Source: JANPII01 sp031424915 (GTDB lineage Bacteria > Pseudomonadota > Alphaproteobacteria > Rickettsiales > Midichloriaceae). Taken from it: 17,894 nt of DNA. Positions 1 through 6,934 of the stretch are shown in pieces (positions within the stretch are counted from its first letter, which is position 1; each line of letters opens with the position of its first letter). The stretch is taken from NCBI GenBank assembly GCA_031424915.1, contig JANPII010000097.1, positions 1-17,894 on the forward strand, in the 5' to 3' direction. The translations under genes were made by a program, and so were the position numbers. Under the pieces are notes generated by a model. The model made no database searches. It saw nothing but the letters and a program-made list of their open reading frames with translations, and had not been told where the DNA came from.

Positions 1-44
1 CAAAAAGATTAAAGCTAAGATAAAATCTTCGGCATAGGCGCCAT

Positions 45-80
45 TTAAGGGTTGACCTTAAGTCGATTTATGTATAAAAT
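45..80 (+). promoter_or_regulatory. Sigma70-like promoter of the large membrane protein gene
   Basis: TTGACC at 52-57 (5 of 6 matches to TTGACA) and TAAAAT at 75-80 (5 of 6 matches to TATAAT) are separated by an optimal 17-base spacer. Transcription would begin near base 87 and leave a leader of about 28 bases before the GTG start at 115. The -35 box lies inside a small perfect inverted repeat, TTAAGG-GTTGA-CCTTAA at 45-61, which could be a repressor site or chance. The match is read from sequence only. Confidence 0.6.
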
Positions 81-114
81 ATCTTCACAGGACTCTTAAA
101 AATTGGAGGAGCGA

Positions 115-2283
115 GTGTTACATAGCAGAACAAATTTTGATGCCATACCGAATTTTTTGGAATCTATAGGTGGTCTTATTACACAGAGTGCCATCTATGT
201 AGGAGGGTATGCAAAAGACAACATTACTAAACTCTCCAACATAGATATAGATTTGCGGGCTAAAGCTCGAGAAGCAAAGCTAGGCGAAGAGTGGGAAAAT
301 ATTAAAAAAACATGGGGGGATCTTCGCCATGTAACAGCGCACAATTCTGAAGCTGCAGCAAATTATGCCATGCCTTATGATGATGGTATTGCTGCTTATA
401 GAATGTTAAGAGGTGCTGATCTAGTATGTATGGGCGTAAGTGGCGGTCTGTTATTAACAGTGGTTTCCAGATTTTCTGTTACTACTGCTTTTGTTGGCGC
501 TGCTGGTTTATACCTTACCATATCTATAGTGACCAAAAGCTTAACTAAACAAGAATACATTTCACATGATTTAGAGCGCTTGATACAAACGATAGCTGCT
601 CATGCCGTTTTAGTGGCAGCTTTAGCAATGTTTAGTAGTACAAATTTGGATGTAATAACTAGACGTATTTTTGGCATTCATTCCTATAAAGCAGGTGTAG
701 TTGATTCACATCGTATTTTAGATGAAATAGGAAAAGTACATGTCTTGTCTGTGTTTAGGACCCCAGAGCGGATTATCTCGCAGTCTATAGGCATGGCTCT
801 GGTTGGACAGGGTTCAGTAACTGCAATGAATACTGTTTCTAACTTAATGGTGTATCATGCCTTGCGTGATCCCCACCAAAAGCAGCATCACTATGTAGCA
901 CTGCGGACTGTAGGACAGATGGCTGCTTTGTTTATAGAAGTCGGCGGGCCCTATCTATTTTATACTTATGTCTCTCATATACACTATACCGGTTTTGTAT
1001 TCAGAGGCGCTGCTTGCGCATTTCGCGGTTTTGTAGATGATGTTACAGAAAATATGCCAAAAAACCAAAATGATTGGGGCAATGTTGCCTTCAGAACGGT
1101 TCTGGCTGGATCATTAGGCGCAGTTATAGGCATCCCCCTACATATGATAGGGCAGTCCAATGTATTTACTGCTATGCTGTTAGCAACCGCAGTAGGCGCC
1201 ATAGACACTGTAACCAAGCAGTTTATCCTGCCCGCTTTGTCTGATTGTGGCATGACATCCGGAGAGAAGATTGACCTAGCCTGTACTGCCATATTGTTAA
1301 GCGCATGCTTTGGCTTTACTATCAATGCCGCATTAATGGCCCCTACCCCATCGGGTTATGTCTCTTTAGCTAGTGGCTTTGCGCCTATACTACCTGGCAT
1401 CACTAGCTTCCTATTCTTCTTAATAGCTATGCCACTACTAGAGAGATTGAAAAAAGAAAAACGTATAGGTGATAATACAGCATTGCTTGCTGATATGCTT
1501 ATCTATGGCGTTATGATACTCTCTGCTTTCAATATAGTGCTTGGTAGTGGGGCATATAAAGTAGTAGCTCACTGGTTGGATACTATGGCGTTACAATCAC
1601 CAGTGCTGGCAAGTATGTTAGAATGGCATCAAACAATGTTTGGGGCACATATAATGCATAACGCTGCACTAGCGTTTTGCCTAAGCATAGTGCTGGTCGG
1701 TATGACTGGTCTGTATCAGCGCTTGTACCAATCAATAGATAATAACGACATACGTAATGCTGGGGAACTAAAACCATTTATTATAGTGCAGGCATTGACA
1801 CGTTTCTGCTGGGAGATGATAAAATATTCAATACGAGGCCTCCTAGGATTTACCCTGTTTGCACATGCAATTTCTGGCTTTGTCACAGGCGTAATCCGTG
1901 ACTTTGCACAAAGACTAATAGACCCAAATCGTGCAGAAAAGCTCCCTGCCCTTTTTACCTTTAAGGGTTTCTTGGAATCTATGTCTTTGGGGGTACGTGT
2001 TATGTTCGACCAAGTGGGCTATGTTCTGGTTGACGGGGCTATACCCCCAGAACTTCACCCTCTATTATATTTACTGGCGACTACGGGTTTAATAGAATTG
2101 CCGGAAGAGCTTCTACACGAGTTGTTGAAATCAAAGATTGATATTGTCGGTGAATTAAAGGATAGAGCAGTGAAATGTGCCGGTGAAATAAAGGATTGCG
2201 TAGTAACATCTTTCAGTGAGATAACTCAAAACCTTGGTTACTCTAATAATAAGAAGGTAGGTGAAGGGTATGAGAAGGTATAA
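115..2283 (+). CDS. Large multi-pass inner-membrane protein of unknown function
   Basis: I do not recognise the family. The GTG at 115 is the best start: a strong Shine-Dalgarno, GGAGG at 105-109, lies five bases before it, whereas the in-frame TTG at 103 overlaps that same site. This gives about 722 residues. There is no signal peptide. Roughly the first 100 residues are hydrophilic and helical. About eleven hydrophobic segments follow, near residues 105-120, 124-140, 156-174, 268-286, 328-346, 350-372, 386-408, 420-442, 455-479, 511-534 and 572-594. The last 60 residues are charged and probably cytoplasmic, and include an 11-residue imperfect duplication (GELKDRAVKCA, then GEIKDCVVTSF). No transporter signature, ATPase motif or catalytic motif is visible. 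It converges on the minus-strand gene ending at 2360 and has its own promoter. It could be a transporter or a host-interaction membrane protein, but neither can be shown from the sequence. Confidence 0.85.
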   Translation: MLHSRTNFDAIPNFLESIGGLITQSAIYVGGYAKDNITKLSNIDIDLRAKAREAKLGEEWENIKKTWGDLRHVTAHNSEAAANYAMPYDDGIAAYRMLRGADLVCMGVSGGLLLTVVSRFSVTTAFVGAAGLYLTISIVTKSLTKQEYISHDLERLIQTIAAHAVLVAALAMFSSTNLDVITRRIFGIHSYKAGVVDSHRILDEIGKVHVLSVFRTPERIISQSIGMALVGQGSVTAMNTVSNLMVYHALRDPHQKQHHYVALRTVGQMAALFIEVGGPYLFYTYVSHIHYTGFVFRGAACAFRGFVDDVTENMPKNQNDWGNVAFRTVLAGSLGAVIGIPLHMIGQSNVFTAMLLATAVGAIDTVTKQFILPALSDCGMTSGEKIDLACTAILLSACFGFTINAALMAPTPSGYVSLASGFAPILPGITSFLFFLIAMPLLERLKKEKRIGDNTALLADMLIYGVMILSAFNIVLGSGAYKVVAHWLDTMALQSPVLASMLEWHQTMFGAHIMHNAALAFCLSIVLVGMTGLYQRLYQSIDNNDIRNAGELKPFIIVQALTRFCWEMIKYSIRGLLGFTLFAHAISGFVTGVIRDFAQRLIDPNRAEKLPALFTFKGFLESMSLGVRVMFDQVGYVLVDGAIPPELHPLLYLLATTGLIELPEELLHELLKSKIDIVGELKDRAVKCAGEIKDCVVTSFSEITQNLGYSNNKKVGEGYEKV
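2149..2214 (+). repeat. 33-base imperfect direct duplication at the 3' end of the membrane protein gene
   Basis: The segment beginning GGTGAATTAAAGGAT at 2149 recurs as GGTGAAATAAAGGAT at 2182, an exact 33-base period that keeps the reading frame. It duplicates an 11-residue charged segment in the cytoplasmic tail. Several substitutions separate the copies, so the duplication is not recent. Confidence 0.6.
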
Positions 2284-2359
2284 CAAAATTCCACAAAAAT
2301 TCTTGCTGTGCACTTATTTTCTAGCCATACCAGTCTAGGTTTCAAGCAAAGAATATTGC

Positions 2360-3400
2360 TTATCTCCTACATTTCAAGTCAAGTGAGGGCATAGGGACAG
2401 GTAATAGCTTTACGGTCATCATCACAATGGCCAAAGCAGGTAATAATGCCACTACCTGCTCTAGTCCGCTTGTAATGATATTATGCGTTTGCAGATAAAA
2501 GCTGATGCTCGCCCATACGAACAATGCGGTATTGCCTATAATAATTTTGACTACCACCTCAGCATGAGTACGGCCGCTCCTTACCGCTTTTTGAAAAAAG
2601 TGCTGACTATGCGCCACCCATACTTTCTCCAGCCGATAAATTCGGCACAGCAATACAAATCCTGCATCAGCAAAGCAATAGGCTGGTAAAATCAGGGCTT
2701 GCAGGAGATGGCCTTTAGCAGCTAAAATAGCTAATAATATGACAAGCATAAAGCCGATGGTGATGCTGCCTACATCTCCTAAAAAGATACGCGCTGGGTG
2801 CCAGTTATGCATCAAGAACCCAATATTTACCACTGCCAATACCAAAGATATATATATGTATGCCGAATGACTATCTATTAGCCAATAAAAATAGGCTAAG
2901 CTTAATGCTAAGTATATAGCCTGTCCGCTAGCTAACCCATCTAACCCATCAACGAAATTAAATAGGTTGATGAATCCCACTATGGCAAAAACTAACAATA
3001 CCATTTCAATTCCTGCTGGTAGGCCAAGAAGCAGGCCATGTTCTTGTATAGCAGTAGCACCTAGAATCGCTGCAGCAAAGTGCGCCATTAGCCGCGCTAC
3101 TACTGATACATGCTTTATATCATCACGAAATGAAACAATGCCTAAAATGGCTAAAGCTATTCCAAGGTAAAGTGGTCCGTATGTCATACTATGTCCTAAT
3201 AACACTATTGGCATGCAGCCAGCCAAAAAAGTTATTAATATTGCTATACCCCCACCGCGTGGTACTGGTACTATATGATTGCTTCGGTCATTAGGTATGT
3301 CGATAAGCTGGTAGCGTGTAAAGAGTTGTATCAACCCATCTGTTAGCTTATATGCCACCCAGAATAATGCTACTAGCCATAATAATGCTATTATCTTCAT
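2360..3400 (-). CDS. WecA/WbpL-type polyprenyl-phosphate sugar-1-phosphate transferase
   Basis: This 346-residue membrane protein belongs to the MraY/WecA superfamily (glycosyltransferase family 4 in Pfam). Such enzymes transfer a sugar 1-phosphate from a UDP-sugar to undecaprenyl phosphate at the inner membrane, the first step of O-antigen, capsule or similar glycan synthesis. Visible signatures are DIPNDRSNH (34-42) with PVPRGGG (45-51), the Asp pair of FRDD (91-94), NFVDGLDG (148-155) and GDVGS (208-212), plus a late His region around 264-267. About ten hydrophobic segments surround these loops. The first motif and the short HFFQ loop resemble the WecA/WbpL branch rather than MraY, so a role in peptidoglycan lipid I synthesis is less likely. 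The sugar cannot be assigned. Its ATG overlaps the upstream kinase stop codon (ATGA), indicating translational coupling. It is the last gene of the cluster. Confidence 0.9.
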   Translation of the reverse strand: MKIIALLWLVALFWVAYKLTDGLIQLFTRYQLIDIPNDRSNHIVPVPRGGGIAILITFLAGCMPIVLLGHSMTYGPLYLGIALAILGIVSFRDDIKHVSVVARLMAHFAAAILGATAIQEHGLLLGLPAGIEMVLLVFAIVGFINLFNFVDGLDGLASGQAIYLALSLAYFYWLIDSHSAYIYISLVLAVVNIGFLMHNWHPARIFLGDVGSITIGFMLVILLAILAAKGHLLQALILPAYCFADAGFVLLCRIYRLEKVWVAHSQHFFQKAVRSGRTHAEVVVKIIIGNTALFVWASISFYLQTHNIITSGLEQVVALLPALAIVMMTVKLLPVPMPSLDLKCRR

Positions 3401-4668
3401 TTCTCATCCAGAACCTGGCGAATTTTTGTTGCTAACTGTGGGACCGTAAATGGCTTGAGCATATGTGGTATGTCTGACATCTGCCTCCAATCCTGCCCTA
3501 TAGCCATACTTAATGGCACTCCAGATAACATCAAGGTTTTAATATTGGGATAAAGAGCAGTGGCCTTTTGCAACAGGGTGTAGCCATCCATTGTTGGCAT
3601 ACTTAGGTCGGTTACTAAAATTACTGGCTGGTCTTGTTGGTGACTCTGCTTATCTTGGTGTACATGTAAAAAATCTAACGCCTCTTCTGCGCTGGCAAAA
3701 TCATGGATATCATAGCCATAATCTTTCAAGCCTATTTTGGCAAGAGCTCGAAGAACCTGTTCATCTTCTACTAAAACTACTAAGTGATTTTTACCAATAT
3801 TCTTAATTTCTTGGTTGTCGGCTGTTATGGCAAGAATCGGGTCTTCTAATACCTCACTAATTTCCTGCTGCTTTATGCGAGGGAGTAAAATCATAAAAGT
3901 GCTACCCTGCCCTACTTTGCTTTTTACATACATATGCCCTTGGGATTTCTCTACAATCATAGAAACACTAGCCAGGCCAATACCTGTATTATTGCCCTGA
4001 GATTTAGTGGTAAAAAATGGCTGAAAAACATTCTCTAGCAAGTTCTTGGGTATGCCAGAGCCATGATCTTCTACTTCTATCAATAAGTATTCGCCAGTAC
4101 TCAAAGCAGGTAGATTGGGAGCTGAAATATAACCTTTAATTACTTCCTCGGGTTTGTGTACTGCTATGTTGCGTGCTCTAATGAATACTTCTTTACCCCG
4201 TTTACTAGCCTGCACTGCATTTAATATTAAATTAAGTATTGCTTGCTCTAGCCATACTAAATCAGCTCGTATATGCCATAATCCCTTCTCTAGTTCTAGC
4301 TTTACTGGTACATGCTCACTTAATAAGCGCCCCAGCAATGGCTCTAGACCATGAAATAATAAATAGGGGTCAAGTACCTCTGGTTTGCCTCCTTGTCGTG
4401 ATAGAGTTAGCAGGCCACCAACAAGCTGAGCTGCTCTTCTGGCTCCCTGTTGGATTTGCTGGAGAAAATAAGTTTTATCTGCTTCGGATACGTTATCCAG
4501 GGCTAAGTTGCAGCATCCTAAAATAATAGTTAGAACGTTATTAAAATCATGCGAAATGAAGCTGACTAAACTACCTATCAGCTGTAGGCGCTGGGCGTGC
4601 AGTGCCTCCTCTCCTTGAGAGGCTGCCACTGCCTCTTTCTCAACGCTTTTTTTGTTGCGTTGTGCCAT
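3397..4668 (-). CDS. CckA-like soluble hybrid histidine kinase with receiver domain
   Basis: This 423-residue protein is a complete kinase core with a C-terminal receiver. The H-box is SHDFNN with phospho-acceptor His40. The ATP-binding domain shows the N-box NLILNAVQ (146-153), G1 DHGSG (201-205), F-box FQPFFTTK (215-222) and G2 GIGLA (229-233). A receiver from about residue 295 has acidic residues at 301-303, acceptor Asp354 in VTDLSMP, Ser382 and Lys405. The HDFNN H-box followed by a receiver is the architecture of CckA, which in alphaproteobacteria feeds phosphate through ChpT to CtrA. Unlike Caulobacter CckA, there are no membrane segments or PAS domains; only about 25 polar residues precede the dimerisation helix. 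It could be a reduced CckA or a paralogue. The gene follows ruvA by 5 bases, with AGGA near the ATG, and overlaps the sugar transferase gene by 4 bases. Confidence 0.9.
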   Translation of the reverse strand: MAQRNKKSVEKEAVAASQGEEALHAQRLQLIGSLVSFISHDFNNVLTIILGCCNLALDNVSEADKTYFLQQIQQGARRAAQLVGGLLTLSRQGGKPEVLDPYLLFHGLEPLLGRLLSEHVPVKLELEKGLWHIRADLVWLEQAILNLILNAVQASKRGKEVFIRARNIAVHKPEEVIKGYISAPNLPALSTGEYLLIEVEDHGSGIPKNLLENVFQPFFTTKSQGNNTGIGLASVSMIVEKSQGHMYVKSKVGQGSTFMILLPRIKQQEISEVLEDPILAITADNQEIKNIGKNHLVVLVEDEQVLRALAKIGLKDYGYDIHDFASAEEALDFLHVHQDKQSHQQDQPVILVTDLSMPTMDGYTLLQKATALYPNIKTLMLSGVPLSMAIGQDWRQMSDIPHMLKPFTVPQLATKIRQVLDEK

Positions 4669-4673
4669 ATCCT

Positions 4674-5288
4674 TTATGTTCCATTACCTAGGGCTATTAT
4701 CCCCTTCTTAATTAACTCTGATAATTCTAGCTCATTGTCATTTTGTGCTAAAATACCATTGACCACCATTTGTACATCCACTCTGTTAAAGCCTAAATTT
4801 ACCAAAGCAGAGACTGCATCATTAAACATCGCCTGAGGCCCAGTTACTTGTACTTGCCTACCACTTCCTGCCACAGACGAACTCGCAAGCGTTCCCGTTT
4901 TACTCTGTAGTTCCGTTACTAAACGTGTAGCTAACTTCGGCCCTACCCCACTTATACGTTGGAACGCTGCTTTATCTCCTTGGGCAATTGCGCTGACTAA
5001 TACCAAAGGTTCGTAAGCGCTAAGTATAGATAGCGCTACCTTAGCACCCACACCCTGCACCGACTGTAGGATTCGAAACCAGCGCTTCTCTTCTATGCTG
5101 GTAAAACCAAATAGAAGGATCTGCTCTTGTTTTACTTCCATTTCGATCCAAAACTGAGCAGCTTTCCCAGTAGAAAAGCGGCTTAATAGCTCAGTAGTGC
5201 AATACACCAAATACCCTACACCATTGACATCTACTATCAAATAGTCGCTATCTATATATGAAACCTCGCCTGTAAGCCTTCCTATCAT
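4674..5288 (-). CDS. ruvA: Holliday junction DNA helicase subunit RuvA
   Basis: RuvA tetramers bind four-way DNA junctions and load the RuvB motor for branch migration during recombinational repair. The 204-residue protein has the family's usual length and start (MIGRLTGEV). The N-terminal OB-fold spans about residues 1-64. The two helix-hairpin-helix motifs are at 76-90 (VQGVGAKVALSIL) and 111-125 (ISGVGPKLATRLV). A variable linker around 130-145 precedes the C-terminal RuvB-interacting domain (from about 146, DAVSALVNLGF). Neither ruvB nor ruvC is adjacent, unlike the common ruvCAB arrangement. Instead ruvA lies 9 bases after virB9 and 5 bases before the histidine kinase. No clear Shine-Dalgarno precedes the ATG, so translation may depend on coupling. 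Confidence 0.97.
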   Translation of the reverse strand: MIGRLTGEVSYIDSDYLIVDVNGVGYLVYCTTELLSRFSTGKAAQFWIEMEVKQEQILLFGFTSIEEKRWFRILQSVQGVGAKVALSILSAYEPLVLVSAIAQGDKAAFQRISGVGPKLATRLVTELQSKTGTLASSSVAGSGRQVQVTGPQAMFNDAVSALVNLGFNRVDVQMVVNGILAQNDNELELSELIKKGIIALGNGT

Positions 5289-5297
5289 AATACTAGT

Positions 5298-6059
5298 TTA
5301 CTTTTGTAACTGACCTTTAAAGCCCTCGTTAAAGACACACAGAACATCTGGACCATGCCTAAGAGTAAATTTCTCTGCCACACGTTCTACCACAACATAT
5401 CCGCCCTGCACCCGGAAGTTTACTAAAGACTCCCGTTTATTACTGCCAACCAAAAATATGGCGGGCAGCTCAGCGTTTATATCACGGAATTTGAAAAATG
5501 TAAATTCTCCATCATCAAATATTTGCAATGGCTCAATCTCTTTTGCATCCCCACTAATACTGTACTTTAAATTGTACTGTTCAGGCCTAGTTAGATCTGG
5601 CGCCGAGCTTGAAGCAACCTTACGTACAGAGTTATAGCTGTGATCTTCGGGATACACAAATTTTACAATAAAGGCAAGTTCAGAATCATTAACGCTTCTG
5701 GCTTCTTGTGCATGCATTTCAAAGAAATACATACGTTTGTTTGTTATCACGGTCATGTTAGTAGTAGCATCTTCTTCTATAGGTTTAATGAATATACGAT
5801 TACCTGCAGGTACAAGCTGCCATGGAGTTGGAGTGCCCATAGAGATAGTTTGTATTTCTTCATCTAATCCAAATTCAATTATGGATTGATACATATAGTG
5901 CCCTACAAACTTAAAAACACTATTGGGTTTGTAATTCATAATTTTAATTCTTTGCTCCCCACCTAGTGGTCGTGGAGCACTAGTAGCCAAAGCCAAGCCT
6001 GGGCCATAGCATATAAAGCAAGATATTAGTGCTAAGCTTAATAAAGATTTTCTATTCAT
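5298..6059 (-). CDS. virB9: Type IV secretion outer-membrane-complex protein VirB9
   Basis: VirB9 forms the periplasmic and outer-membrane core of VirB/D4-type secretion systems together with VirB7 and VirB10. The 253-residue protein begins with a clear signal peptide (MNRKSLLSLALIS..., cleavage near residue 25 after GLALA). The N-terminal VirB9 domain includes RIKIMNYKPNSVF (37-49) and a beta-rich stretch to about 115. The C-terminal domain carries the typical IFDDGEFTFFKFRDINAELP (180-199), RESLVNFRVQGGYVVVERV (209-227) and CVFNEG (241-246). Both domains are present, so the gene looks intact. Cys241 lies in the C-terminal domain and may match the cysteine that bonds VirB7 in Agrobacterium; that is inference. 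AGGG of the virB8 stop region provides a Shine-Dalgarno. No virB10, virB11 or virD4 is present in the window. Confidence 0.95.
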   Translation of the reverse strand: MNRKSLLSLALISCFICYGPGLALATSAPRPLGGEQRIKIMNYKPNSVFKFVGHYMYQSIIEFGLDEEIQTISMGTPTPWQLVPAGNRIFIKPIEEDATTNMTVITNKRMYFFEMHAQEARSVNDSELAFIVKFVYPEDHSYNSVRKVASSSAPDLTRPEQYNLKYSISGDAKEIEPLQIFDDGEFTFFKFRDINAELPAIFLVGSNKRESLVNFRVQGGYVVVERVAEKFTLRHGPDVLCVFNEGFKGQLQK

Positions 6060-6068
6060 AATATTGCC

Positions 6069-6782
6069 CTACGATTGCTGAACCTGATCTACATTATATT
6101 TGGTTACTGTAAACTGCAATTTAATTTTTTGGTCTGTCGCAACCTCTAGATTAGACATACTAAAGGTAATATTAGCCACCCAGTGAGTAATAGTTTCTAT
6201 ATTTTTTGTTATTTCTACTGCTTTATAATACACTTTAGCTGCTACAGGCACTACATTATTTTCTATAAACTTAACTTTTTCAATTTCAATATGACGCTTA
6301 GTGTGCGTTTTATACCGAATAACAGCGCTGTCTGGATTCTGACTTGGGTCTACTTCATTGATATATGTACTAAATATACTACGTGAAGAAAGGGCACGCA
6401 CTTTATTTAATTTATTTTGCCAGGCTTCCTCACTTAATTCTGCGGGCTTATACCCCTCTCTATTTTGCATATAGTGAGTAATTAGATAGCGCGCTACAGA
6501 TATATTTACTGACTCTTTACCTCTAGCTAAGGGTTTAATGTGTAAGAATGAAGCAATTTGATCGTCAAAATATACAGGAAATGGATAGCGTTGTACCCAA
6601 TACCCGCTAAGGGTTACACTCGCGATCAAAAAAGCGAAGAATAAGCTCGATAGCGCAACCAGTGTCATATATAATCTTTGAGTATAGGGATGAAGATAGT
6701 TGTCTATATACCATTCCCGGGCTTCCTTAAAATAAGTCCCATTCTCGACATTTTGACTGATTGATCGTGAAGTATGTTCCAT
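6069..6782 (-). CDS. virB8: Type IV secretion inner-membrane protein VirB8, divergent paralogue
   Basis: VirB8 is a bitopic inner-membrane assembly factor of VirB/D4 secretion systems. I place the start at the ATG at 6782, with AAGG six bases upstream, rather than at the TTG at 6809; this gives 237 residues, the normal family length. A cytoplasmic N-terminus (1-36) precedes one membrane helix (about 37-60), and a periplasmic VirB8/NTF2-like domain runs to the end. Recognisable parts include the YWVQRYPFP region after the helix, SRSIFSTYINEVDPSQNPD (133-151) and the final strands ITHWVANITFS and LQFTVTKYNVDQ. The NPxG turn that normally precedes this last strand in VirB8 is replaced by KIKL. 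It is the first gene of the five-gene cluster and faces away from the flavoprotein gene. It may be one of the duplicate VirB8 copies known from Rickettsiales. Confidence 0.92.
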   Translation of the reverse strand: MEHTSRSISQNVENGTYFKEAREWYIDNYLHPYTQRLYMTLVALSSLFFAFLIASVTLSGYWVQRYPFPVYFDDQIASFLHIKPLARGKESVNISVARYLITHYMQNREGYKPAELSEEAWQNKLNKVRALSSRSIFSTYINEVDPSQNPDSAVIRYKTHTKRHIEIEKVKFIENNVVPVAAKVYYKAVEITKNIETITHWVANITFSMSNLEVATDQKIKLQFTVTKYNVDQVQQS

Positions 6783-6803
6783 GCCAAACCTTAAGTAGAA
6801 TTG

Positions 6804-6827
6804 ATGCAATACTATTAATCATTGCAT
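6804..6827. promoter_or_regulatory. 7-10-7 inverted repeat in the virB8 leader
   Basis: ATGCAAT at 6804-6810 and ATTGCAT at 6821-6827 are perfect inverted arms around a 10-base spacer. The site lies just downstream of the possible virB8 -10 box, so it could be an operator or a leader hairpin. The role is inferred. Confidence 0.4.
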
Positions 6828-6829
6828 GT

Positions 6830-6860
6830 TTTATAGATAGTGCAACGCTAAATTAAACAA
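6830..6860 (-). promoter_or_regulatory. Possible promoter of the virB8 cluster
   Basis: On the minus strand, TATAAA (plus coordinates 6830-6835) would serve as the -10 box and TTGTTT (6855-6860) as the -35 box. The spacer is 19 bases, longer than ideal. The predicted transcript starts near 6823, leaving a leader of about 40 bases. The -10 box is credible and the -35 weak. Confidence 0.35.
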
Positions 6861-6880
6861 CCCCTCATATTAAGGGTTGT
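6857..6880. promoter_or_regulatory. 7-10-7 inverted repeat between divergent genes
   Basis: ACAACCC at 6857-6863 and GGGTTGT at 6874-6880 are perfect inverted arms around a 10-base AT-rich spacer. The geometry equals that of the repeat at 6804-6827 but the arms differ. It overlaps the putative virB8 -35 box. There is no T-run after either arm, so it is not a typical terminator; a regulator-binding site is possible. Confidence 0.4.
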
Positions 6881-6934
6881 GATTTCATAAGGTTCAGCAA
6901 TACAGGATTGCCTTTTTCATGTATATAGCCCACA

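Noticed and set aside
103..114. TTG at 103 as start of the large membrane protein
   Set aside because: This codon overlaps the GGAGG ribosome site that is correctly spaced for the GTG at 115.
984..1325. Minus-strand open frame of 113 codons
   Set aside because: It lies entirely antisense to the large membrane protein gene, which has a promoter and a strong ribosome site. It is a shadow frame.
2344..2361. AAGCAA/TTGCTT hairpin between convergent genes as a terminator
   Set aside because: The stem is only 6 AT-rich pairs, no T-run follows on either strand, and it overlaps the sugar transferase stop codon.
4239..4526. Plus-strand open frame of 95 codons inside the histidine kinase gene
   Set aside because: The kinase frame carries all expected catalytic boxes across this stretch. 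The antisense frame has no supporting signal.
6783..6809. TTG at 6809 as start of VirB8
   Set aside because: The ATG at 6782 has AAGG six bases upstream and gives the normal VirB8 length; the TTG-initiated extension includes that ribosome site.
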